Assembly (NCBI GenBank): GCA_902796695.1
Contig: CADBQE010000086.1
Span: 1 to 7,583 of the forward strand
DNA length: 7,583 nt
Direction of reading: 5' to 3'
Source: an uncultured Lachnospiraceae bacterium
GTDB taxonomy: Bacteria; Bacillota; Clostridia; Lachnospirales; Lachnospiraceae
Positions 1-5,609 of this stretch are shown in pieces. The position numbers were made by a program, and so were the translations under genes. Below the pieces are notes generated by a model. That model did no database searches, was not told the origin of the DNA, and worked only from the letters and a program-made list of their open reading frames with translations. The first letter of the stretch is position 1. Each line of letters begins with the position of its first letter.

Positions 1-4
1 AGAA

Positions 5-10
5 TATAAT
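5..10 (+). promoter_or_regulatory. Possible -10 box upstream of the lipoprotein gene
   Basis: A perfect TATAAT lies at 5-10, which would put a transcription start near 17 and leave a leader of about 40 nt before the lipoprotein start. The matching -35 box would fall outside the window, so only half of the promoter can be judged. The surrounding DNA is A+T-rich, where such hexamers also arise by chance. Confidence 0.35.
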
Positions 11-44
11 AAGAAATGGAAATAGTTGGCGGATAATAGAAAAT

Positions 45-50
45 AGGAGG
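45..50 (+). promoter_or_regulatory. Ribosome binding site deciding the lipoprotein start
   Basis: A perfect AGGAGG sits at 45-50. It overlaps the in-frame GTG at 50, so that codon cannot be the start. The ATG at 59 follows at an ideal 8-nt spacing and is preferred. In-frame ATGs at 65 and 68 are less well spaced alternatives. Confidence 0.85.
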
Positions 51-58
51 TGCCTAGA

Positions 59-961
59 ATGCTGATGATGAATTCCGGAGTTAAGTCAAATCGGATTGTA
101 ACAATAGGCGTAATCGCCCTGCTTTTTGCTCTCCTCATTCTTCCCGCAGGCTGCTCAGCTGATCACAGGACCCCGGCTCCCACCCCGGCAGCGGAGCAGC
201 AGGGGAGCGCGAAGGCAGCTCCTTCGAAAACAGAACAAAGGGCGACAGAGCAAGCCATTGCAGAACTGCCTGCCACGGAACCGCCGGCTGCGGAACCCTC
301 TGCCACAGAATCGCCGGCTGCAGCTCCCGCCCCTACAGAATCGGACCCCCTGCCGGAAGACAGACTTGTCATCAACCGCCTTCCGGAAAATAAGTCAGAT
401 GTCTATTCTGTCCCGCTGGCGGCCGAGATCCGGGATGAAAAAGATCCCCGAATGGCATATGTGACGGAAATGCCGCAGCAGGAACTGTCGGAATATTATG
501 GGCTGTCGATCGACACGGACACACTCAGCTTGGCGCTGGAGTCTGTTCTGGGGGATCGGGTATCTTCCGATCTGTATTCGTCCTTCCTTCCCTTTCCGGG
601 AGTCTTTCGGGACGGAGAGGCTGTTTATGACGCAAACAAGATTGATCTGCGGACCAGGCATATTTCGGCGCTGGTCACCCTTTCACGGTCGCAGAATACT
701 GTTTGGCCCGGAGGAGATGTTCTGCCGGAAGAAGAACCGGAGGAATCTCTCGAAAAGTCCTGTCTCGGGGGGACGGAATGCATTATCCGGGTTTACGGAG
801 AGCAAACGGTCTCTGAAAAAAGGACCGGGTATCATGCGGATGCCAGGATTGGGGATGCTAAAGTGTCAGCTGTCATATGCGGTGTGTCGGAAGAACAGCT
901 GGCTGCTGTGCTGAAAACAGTTTTCAGCCTGCTGCAGGGGAAAGCACCGGATCAGCCGTAG
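59..961 (+). CDS. Secreted lipoprotein with Ala/Pro/Thr-rich spacer, function unknown
   Basis: This 300-residue protein is probably exported and lipid-anchored on the outer face of the membrane. Seen: a basic N-terminus (K9, R12), a hydrophobic core at about 13-28, and a lipobox-like LPAGC ending at Cys32, where signal peptidase II would cut. Residues 33-102 form a low-complexity spacer rich in Ala, Pro, Thr and Glu, including two tandem decapeptides (71-90). The rest, about 103-295, looks folded and has no motif I recognise. Its last segment (IGDAKVSAVICGVSEEQL, then AAVLKTVFSLL) resembles the 'gained strand, then Ser-Glu-Glu helix' ending of Clostridial lipoprotein and anti-sigma-associated DUF domains, but that is only a resemblance. 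A KSC...TEC pair could form a disulfide. The gene is closed by its own terminator, and upstream neighbours lie outside the window. Codon use looks less biased than in the three downstream genes. Secretion as a lipoprotein is well supported; the role is unknown. Confidence 0.85.
   Translation: MLMMNSGVKSNRIVTIGVIALLFALLILPAGCSADHRTPAPTPAAEQQGSAKAAPSKTEQRATEQAIAELPATEPPAAEPSATESPAAAPAPTESDPLPEDRLVINRLPENKSDVYSVPLAAEIRDEKDPRMAYVTEMPQQELSEYYGLSIDTDTLSLALESVLGDRVSSDLYSSFLPFPGVFRDGEAVYDANKIDLRTRHISALVTLSRSQNTVWPGGDVLPEEEPEESLEKSCLGGTECIIRVYGEQTVSEKRTGYHADARIGDAKVSAVICGVSEEQLAAVLKTVFSLLQGKAPDQP
270..329 (+). repeat. Two-copy 30-bp tandem repeat in the lipoprotein spacer
   Basis: Two adjacent 30-bp units, 270-299 and 300-329, match at about 24 of 30 positions. 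In frame they encode PATEPPAAEP and SATESPAAAP. The spacer has evidently grown by in-frame duplication, as is common in surface-protein linkers that only need length and flexibility. Further degenerate copies may flank it. Confidence 0.7.
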
Positions 962-992
962 ATCCGCCCGGTGAAATCTGCCGTTTCCTTTG

Positions 993-1021
993 ATCCGGTC
1001 TTGTCTTGAGACCGGATTTTT
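993..1021 (+). terminator. Intrinsic terminator of the lipoprotein gene
   Basis: A perfect 9-bp stem (993-1001 ATCCGGTCT pairing with 1009-1017 AGACCGGAT) encloses a 7-nt loop and runs straight into TTTTT at 1017-1021. It begins 31 nt after the stop codon. This is a standard Rho-independent terminator. Its loop also holds most of the -35 box of the next promoter. Confidence 0.85.
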
Positions 1022-1029
1022 GTTATAAC
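1001..1029 (+). promoter_or_regulatory. Extended -10 promoter for aacS, overlapping a terminator
   Basis: An extended -10 (TG at 1021-1022, one base, then TATAAC at 1024-1029) lies 17 bp after a 4/6 match to the -35 consensus, TTGTCT at 1001-1006. The predicted transcription start near 1036 falls after the in-frame ATG at 1033, which supports the later start of the ligase gene at 1087. The -35 box lies in the loop of the upstream terminator and the -10 box just after its T-tract. Confidence 0.6.
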
Positions 1030-1072
1030 TAAATGAGTGAAAATCGTCCGCAAGAAGCATTTCCCCGGGACG

Positions 1073-1079
1073 AGGGGAG
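1073..1079 (+). promoter_or_regulatory. Ribosome binding site deciding the aacS start
   Basis: AGGGGAG at 1073-1079 sits 7 nt before ATG 1087. A second purine run, AAAGG at 1080-1084, would suit the ATG at 1093, two codons later. The ATG at 1033 has no Shine-Dalgarno sequence. Confidence 0.75.
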
Positions 1080-1086
1080 AAAGGCA

Positions 1087-3045
1087 ATGAATATGCAGAA
1101 ATTACTCTGGAAGCCGTCGGAAGAAGTGAAGAATTCCTGCCGGATGGCGGATTTTATGCGGTATGTGAACAGCCGCTGCGGTCAGGATTTCAAGGAATAT
1201 AAGGAACTGTACGACTGGTCCGTGCGGGAGATCCCCGCGTTCTGGGATGCGCTGTGGCATTATTTCGACGTGATCTGCTCCCGGCCGTACGATACGGTCG
1301 TGGACGACGTGAAGAAGTTCCCCGGTGCCCGCTGGTTTGTGGGAGCCCGCCTGAACTATGCGGAGAATATGCTGCGCTTCTGCGATGAACCGGGCACGGC
1401 GATCACCTTCCGGGGCGAGGCGCACGTACGCCGCGTCATCAGCCGCCGGGAATTAAAGGAGACGGTGTGGCGTCTGGCCGAGGCTTTCCGGAAAGAAGGC
1501 ATTCAGCCCGGTGATACCATTGCCGCCTATCTGCCCAACCTGCCGGAAACCATTATCGCCATGCTGGCCGCCGCTGCCGTCGGCGCGGTCTGGTGCTCCT
1601 GTGCCACGGATATCGGGGCCGGCGCCGCCGCGGACCGCGTGGGACAGATCGAGCCGAAGATCCTGGTGACCACCGACGGCTACGTCTACAAGGGAAAAAC
1701 GTTCTCCTCGCTGGAAAATGCGAAAGAGATCGCGGCCCGCATCCCGTCCTTAAAGCGCGTACTCGTGGTCCATTATGCCGGAGACGGCACGACCGGTGAG
1801 ATCCCGAATGCCGTACGTTTTGAAGATTATCTGGCCCCGCTGCCGGAACGGTTTGAATACGAGCAGGTCGAGGCTTCCCATCCGCTGTTCGTCATGTTCT
1901 CCTCCGGCACCACCGGCAAGCCCAAATGCATGGTCCAGTCCCACGCGGGTATTCTGGCCAATCAGTTAAAGGAACTGACCCTGCACTGCAATATTCAGAA
2001 GGGCAGCAAGCTCTGCTATATCACCACCTGCAGCTGGATGATGTGGAACTGGCAGGCCGCGGCGCTGGGCACCGGCGCGGAGCTGGTGCTGTACGAAGGC
2101 AATCCTTCCTACCCGGACAACGCAGCCATCTGGAAAGTGCTGGAAGAGGAGGAAGTCACGGACTTCGGCCTGTCCGCCAGCTATATCCACATGCTGATCG
2201 CACAGGGCTTCTCGCCGAAGGAACATGCGGATCTGTCGAAGCTGCGGGCTATTTCGCAGACCGGCTCCGCCCTGTCCGACGCGGGCTGGGATTTTGTGTA
2301 CTCCGAGATCAAGGAAGACTACCACTTCAATTCCATCGCCGGCGGCACGGACATCAACGGCTGCTTCGGCATCGGCAATATGATGATCCCGGTCTACAGC
2401 GGCGAACTGGCGGCGATCGGCCTGGGTGAAAAAGTGGAATGCTATGATGAGAACGGCAAGCCGATCCGCGACAAGGAAGGCGAACTGGTCTGCGAAGCGC
2501 CGATCCCCTCCATGCCGCTTTACTTCTGGAACGATCCGGACGGCGCCCGCTACCACAGCGCGTATTTTGACGTCTATCCGGGCATCTGGCGCCACGGCGA
2601 TTACGTGATCCTGCACGGCAATACCGGCGGCCTTACCTTCTGCGGCCGCAGCGATTCGATCCTGAAGCCTTCGGGCGTGCGCATCGGCACCGCGGAGATC
2701 TACAATATCGTCAACGTGATCCCCGGCGTGGAAGATTCCCTGGCCGTGGGGCAGAATTATCACGGCGACCAGCGGATCGTCCTGTTTGTCAAGTGCATGC
2801 CGGGAACCGTGCTGGACGACGCTCTGATCAAGGCCATCAAAACGGCCCTGCGCACCAAGGGTTCGCCGCGCCACGTACCGGCCGTGATCCTGGAAACGCC
2901 GGAGATCCCGACCACGTTAAACGGCAAAAAGGTGGAAGGCGCGGTCACGAATATCCTGAACGGAAGACCGGTCGGAAACCGTGACGCCCTGTCCAATCCC
3001 GAAAGCCTGGCTTTCTATGAAGAAAAGGCGGCCGAACTGCGGTAA
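1087..3045 (+). CDS. aacS: Acetoacetate-CoA ligase (acetoacetyl-CoA synthetase)
   Basis: Cytosolic ANL-superfamily enzyme that activates acetoacetate with ATP and CoA, via an acyl-adenylate, to acetoacetyl-CoA, AMP and pyrophosphate. At 652 residues it is the usual family length. Seen in order: an acetyl-CoA-synthetase-type N-terminal region with KELYDWSVREIPAFW; the P-loop A3 motif SSGTTGKPK at 272-280; TTCSWMMWNWQ, a strong AacS signature; the A5 motif GGTDIN at 419-424 followed by the AacS-typical CFGIGN; ribose-binding Asp505 in WRHGD; A7/A8 GRSD at 520-523 and GVRIGTAEIY at 530-539; and A10 PTTLNGKK with catalytic Lys614. Nothing essential is missing. The start at 1087 is chosen from its ribosome binding site and the predicted transcription start. 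The gene is monocistronic, with terminators on both sides and no thiolase, hydroxybutyrate or CoA-transferase gene adjacent. Likely roles are salvage of acetoacetate from ketone bodies or leucine breakdown, or feeding C4 synthesis. A related short-chain acid as substrate cannot be excluded. Confidence 0.93.
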   Translation: MNMQKLLWKPSEEVKNSCRMADFMRYVNSRCGQDFKEYKELYDWSVREIPAFWDALWHYFDVICSRPYDTVVDDVKKFPGARWFVGARLNYAENMLRFCDEPGTAITFRGEAHVRRVISRRELKETVWRLAEAFRKEGIQPGDTIAAYLPNLPETIIAMLAAAAVGAVWCSCATDIGAGAAADRVGQIEPKILVTTDGYVYKGKTFSSLENAKEIAARIPSLKRVLVVHYAGDGTTGEIPNAVRFEDYLAPLPERFEYEQVEASHPLFVMFSSGTTGKPKCMVQSHAGILANQLKELTLHCNIQKGSKLCYITTCSWMMWNWQAAALGTGAELVLYEGNPSYPDNAAIWKVLEEEEVTDFGLSASYIHMLIAQGFSPKEHADLSKLRAISQTGSALSDAGWDFVYSEIKEDYHFNSIAGGTDINGCFGIGNMMIPVYSGELAAIGLGEKVECYDENGKPIRDKEGELVCEAPIPSMPLYFWNDPDGARYHSAYFDVYPGIWRHGDYVILHGNTGGLTFCGRSDSILKPSGVRIGTAEIYNIVNVIPGVEDSLAVGQNYHGDQRIVLFVKCMPGTVLDDALIKAIKTALRTKGSPRHVPAVILETPEIPTTLNGKKVEGAVTNILNGRPVGNRDALSNPESLAFYEEKAAELR

Positions 3046-3065
3046 CGGCACCGCTTTTCCGTCGA

Positions 3066-3102
3066 AAACGGCTCTCCCCCGCGGGAGAGCCGTTTGACTT
3101 TT
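3066..3102 (+). terminator. Intrinsic terminator of aacS
   Basis: A perfect 13-bp stem (3066-3078 pairing with 3083-3095) with a 4-nt CCGC loop begins 20 nt after the stop codon. It is followed by TTT-GAC-TTTT. The T-tract is interrupted, but the long stem with its A-tract/T-tract flanks is a convincing terminator. Its 3' edge overlaps the next promoter. Confidence 0.85.
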
Positions 3103-3122
3103 CCGGACATTTAGTGTATAAT
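3094..3122 (+). promoter_or_regulatory. Near-consensus sigma-A promoter for the zinc-ribbon gene
   Basis: TTGACT (3094-3099, 5/6) and TATAAT (3117-3122, 6/6) are separated by exactly 17 bp. This is the best promoter in the window and implies strong, mainly constitutive expression unless an unseen regulator intervenes. The transcription start should be near 3129. The first two bases of the -35 box are the last two bases of the aacS terminator stem. Confidence 0.85.
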
Positions 3123-3128
3123 CTGTTC

Positions 3129-3148
3129 AACCGTTTTTTCAAACGGTT
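3129..3148 (+). promoter_or_regulatory. Hairpin at the predicted mRNA 5' end
   Basis: AACCGTTT (3129-3136) pairs perfectly with AAACGGTT (3141-3148) across a TTTC tetraloop. The left arm begins almost exactly at the predicted transcription start. A terminal stem like this could shield the transcript from 5'-end-dependent decay. The TTTGTTT after it makes a weak attenuator possible, but the stem has only three G-C pairs. Confidence 0.5.
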
Positions 3149-3176
3149 TGTTTGACTATGTGTCAGCCTTTATGCG

Positions 3177-3183
3177 AAAGGAG
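3177..3183 (+). promoter_or_regulatory. Ribosome binding site of the zinc-ribbon gene
   Basis: AAAGGAG at 3177-3183 lies 12 nt before ATG 3196, longer than ideal but usable. An ATG at 3185 is only 1 nt away and opens a four-codon frame whose TGA overlaps ATG 3196. The in-frame GTG at 3187 is too close, and the in-frame ATG at 3172 precedes the site. Confidence 0.6.
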
Positions 3184-3195
3184 CATGTGGGGGCA

Positions 3196-5583
3196 ATGAG
3201 TCGCTATCAATGTCCGATCTGCGGAAACGAGCAGGAATTCGGACCGGAGAAAGCATACGGCTTCTGTCAGCGCTGCGGAACCAAACTGCTGCTGCGCCGA
3301 AGTGCCGCGGAAAAGACTCCGGAGAATGATCCTGCGGAGGAACCGCTGCAGTTTATTCCGGAAGATCCCGCGGAGGAAGAGCAGGAGCTTCCGAAGATCG
3401 CCTTGACGGAGACCGGAAAACTGCAGCATCCGGACCTTCGGGATCCGGAACAGGCGGAGCCGGAACCGGGCCTTCCGATAATCCCGCTCACCGAAACGGA
3501 AGAAATAGAATCAGAAGACGAAAGAGAAGAGGAGCAGGAGGAGGAATCCCGCTCGGGCCGCAGGACCGGCCTGATCATCGCGGCCTGCGTTCTGGCCGCG
3601 GCAGGACTGCTGACGGCGGCCTATTTCCTGTTTATCCGCCCGGCGGCTTCCTACCGCCTGAGTGAGACGAACCGTCAGAACGGCCGGTATCAGGAAGCCA
3701 TCGACGGCTTCAAGTCTCTGGGCAATTACCGCGACAGCGCGCTTATGCTGGAGCAGACCTGGCTGGAAAAAGCCCTGTGGGAACTGCAGAACGGCCGCCT
3801 GGCGGAGTCGGCGGCTTCTCTGTCGAACGTACATGACCCGGCCGTGGATACATCCTTATACGACGCGATGGCCGGCTCCCATCTGCAGAAGCTGCTGATC
3901 CAGGATTATGATTACGAAAAGGCGCAGGAGGCGCTCTCGCAGCTGCCCGCCGGACACGTCAAAGGACTGGATGACGCCTTCGAAACCGCGCTGCGCCGCA
4001 CGCTGGACGAAAAGGATTACAAGAAGGCGGTCGACGCCTATGCCGGGATCGGCCCGTACCTGAAAGATCCGGACGGCGTCCGCACCATGATCGTCGAAGA
4101 ACAGAAAACATTGATGGATGCCGGCGATTTCGCGCACGCGCTGGAGCTTTCCCAGCAGTTTGCCGAGGTCCTGGCGGATCCGAAGGAAGACGTGACGGCC
4201 CGCTTCGACAGCCTGCTGGACGAAGGCCAGTACTTCCTGGCGGCCGCCATGCTGGAAGTTTTTGAGCCCGAGATCGGCAACCGCACCTATTACGAGAAGG
4301 CCATCGAAACGAAACTGCTGGACCTGATGGAAAAGCAGGAGGACGAAGCCGTGGCCGAAATGGCCTATGCGTTCCACGATTTCCGGAACCTGGACCTGAC
4401 GATCGCGATCAAAGCGTCCGATTATCTGGAAGAATGCGGCGAAAAGAAAGACTGGGGACGTCTGGCGCAGATTCTCGGCCGCTACAGCTCCTACAACGAA
4501 CACCTGCAGGACGAAGCGGATGAGATCTTCACGGCCCTGCTGGATCAGGAAGCCTACGACGACGCGGAAGCCCTGATCGCCCAGCTGGAGGACGGCCAGG
4601 TGAACAAGAAGGAATGGCAGTATACCCTGACCGAACGCTGCATGGAGACCCAGGACTGGGAGCGGGCCAAACGCCTCCTGGCCGGTCTGGAAGGCTATAA
4701 GGACAGCGACCAGATGGGCCGCGAACTGATCTACCGCCAGATCCTGAAGCTGTGGGATGAGGGCAAAAATGAGGAAGCCGACCGTCTGATCGAAGAACTG
4801 GGCGATTCCCAGGAAAGCCGCGAGATCGTGCAGGAAGCCCAGATGCGGGCGGCCAGGGCCTTGATTGAAAAGGAGAACCCGACGCCGGAAGATTTCCGCG
4901 AAGCCTACAGCACGCTGTACGGCATCCGCAGCCATGAAGGCGCGGCCGACGAACGCACGAACGTGCTGGAACGCTGGGCCGACATGATGCTGGACAACAC
5001 GGACCGCCGTCCGTATCTGGAAGCCATGTCGAGCATGGGCTTTGTTTCCACCGCGAACCGGGCCCATATCTGCGCCTATCTGATCGAAAAAACGCCGGCC
5101 CTTGCGGGACACAGCGAAAACGGCGCCACCTGGATGATGACGGACGAATGGCTGCCCTACAACGTCTACCGCTTCCTGGAGCAGGTCAGCGACGGCGCGG
5201 GTGTGACCCGCAGCTTTATCCAGTACGCCATGTCCATGGCCAAGGAGAACACGGCCTTCTCCATCAGCGATCTGTGGAATCTGTGGAACCTGCGGGAAGA
5301 TGTCCGCGCGCTGTGCCGCAGCAATGATTATATGATCTTTTTCCTCTCCGGCGTGTGGACGTCGGCGGACGGAGCGGCTTCCCTGACCGTCATGCGCAAC
5401 AACGGCGTATTCGTGGTGGAATACAATATTCCGCCGACCGCGGCGGGAGCCGGCATCCGGGCGGAACGCTTCGGGCTGGCATCCGGCTCGGGCCGGCTCT
5501 GTGATATCGAGATCGTCGATTTCAATACGATCCGCCTGACCAATTCGGCCGACGGGAAGACCTATACCCTGACCCGTCCGTAA
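3196..5583 (+). CDS. Membrane-anchored zinc-ribbon, helical-repeat protein
   Basis: This 795-residue protein is of a multidomain type common in Clostridia, with no established function. Seen in order: an N-terminal zinc ribbon with Cys6, Cys9, Cys24 and Cys27 (two CxxC knuckles); an acidic, Pro/Glu-rich linker at about 38-117 carrying LPKIALTET (65-73) and LPIIPLTET (93-101); one membrane helix at about 125-147, preceded by Arg119, 122 and 123; a long alpha-helical repeat region at about 155-700; and a beta-rich C-terminal domain at about 713-795 (GVW near its start, GKTYTLTRP at the end). The helical region has the short TPR-like look of the G-Y-[KR]-D-S family, with that motif at 177-181 (as NYRDS) and 500-504. 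The positive-inside rule suggests the zinc ribbon is cytoplasmic and the repeats are extracytoplasmic. ATG 3196 is chosen because MSRYQCPICG is a typical zinc-ribbon N-terminus and a Shine-Dalgarno precedes it; earlier in-frame starts would add up to 16 residues. It is probably cotranscribed with the symporter gene. A scaffold, envelope-sensing or assembly role is conjecture. Confidence 0.85.
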   Translation: MSRYQCPICGNEQEFGPEKAYGFCQRCGTKLLLRRSAAEKTPENDPAEEPLQFIPEDPAEEEQELPKIALTETGKLQHPDLRDPEQAEPEPGLPIIPLTETEEIESEDEREEEQEEESRSGRRTGLIIAACVLAAAGLLTAAYFLFIRPAASYRLSETNRQNGRYQEAIDGFKSLGNYRDSALMLEQTWLEKALWELQNGRLAESAASLSNVHDPAVDTSLYDAMAGSHLQKLLIQDYDYEKAQEALSQLPAGHVKGLDDAFETALRRTLDEKDYKKAVDAYAGIGPYLKDPDGVRTMIVEEQKTLMDAGDFAHALELSQQFAEVLADPKEDVTARFDSLLDEGQYFLAAAMLEVFEPEIGNRTYYEKAIETKLLDLMEKQEDEAVAEMAYAFHDFRNLDLTIAIKASDYLEECGEKKDWGRLAQILGRYSSYNEHLQDEADEIFTALLDQEAYDDAEALIAQLEDGQVNKKEWQYTLTERCMETQDWERAKRLLAGLEGYKDSDQMGRELIYRQILKLWDEGKNEEADRLIEELGDSQESREIVQEAQMRAARALIEKENPTPEDFREAYSTLYGIRSHEGAADERTNVLERWADMMLDNTDRRPYLEAMSSMGFVSTANRAHICAYLIEKTPALAGHSENGATWMMTDEWLPYNVYRFLEQVSDGAGVTRSFIQYAMSMAKENTAFSISDLWNLWNLREDVRALCRSNDYMIFFLSGVWTSADGAASLTVMRNNGVFVVEYNIPPTAAGAGIRAERFGLASGSGRLCDIEIVDFNTIRLTNSADGKTYTLTRP

Positions 5584-5598
5584 TCTGTGACAGTTTGT

Positions 5599-5604
5599 GA
5601 GGTG
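5599..5604 (+). promoter_or_regulatory. Ribosome binding site of the symporter gene
   Basis: GAGGTG at 5599-5604 is 5 nt before ATG 5610. The 26-nt gap after the zinc-ribbon stop codon contains no hairpin and no promoter-like pair, which supports cotranscription and independent re-initiation of translation. Confidence 0.75.
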
Positions 5605-5609
5605 CTGCC

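Noticed and set aside
1033..1086. Upstream ATG at 1033 as the aacS start
   Set aside because: It has no ribosome binding site, it precedes the predicted transcription start, and the added 18 residues are not part of the AacS fold.
1030..1086. Riboswitch or T-box in the aacS leader
   Set aside because: The leader is only about 50 nt and shows no extended conserved pairing.
1966..2874. Minus-strand open frame of 302 codons opposite aacS
   Set aside because: The + strand encodes conserved ANL catalytic motifs throughout this span. The reverse translation matches no family and has no start signals.
3148..3195. Earlier starts (TTG 3148, ATG 3172, GTG 3187) for the zinc-ribbon gene
   Set aside because: TTG 3148 lies in the leader hairpin, ATG 3172 has no upstream ribosome binding site, and GTG 3187 is only 3 nt from the AAAGGAG. 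ATG 3196 fits the zinc-ribbon N-terminus best.
3856..5112. Long minus-strand open frame of 418 codons opposite the zinc-ribbon gene
   Set aside because: It is a mirror of a gene with strong C/G third-position bias. It has no ribosome binding site, the translation is low-complexity (Gln/Val/Phe/Leu-rich) without motifs, and the + strand protein has clear domains.
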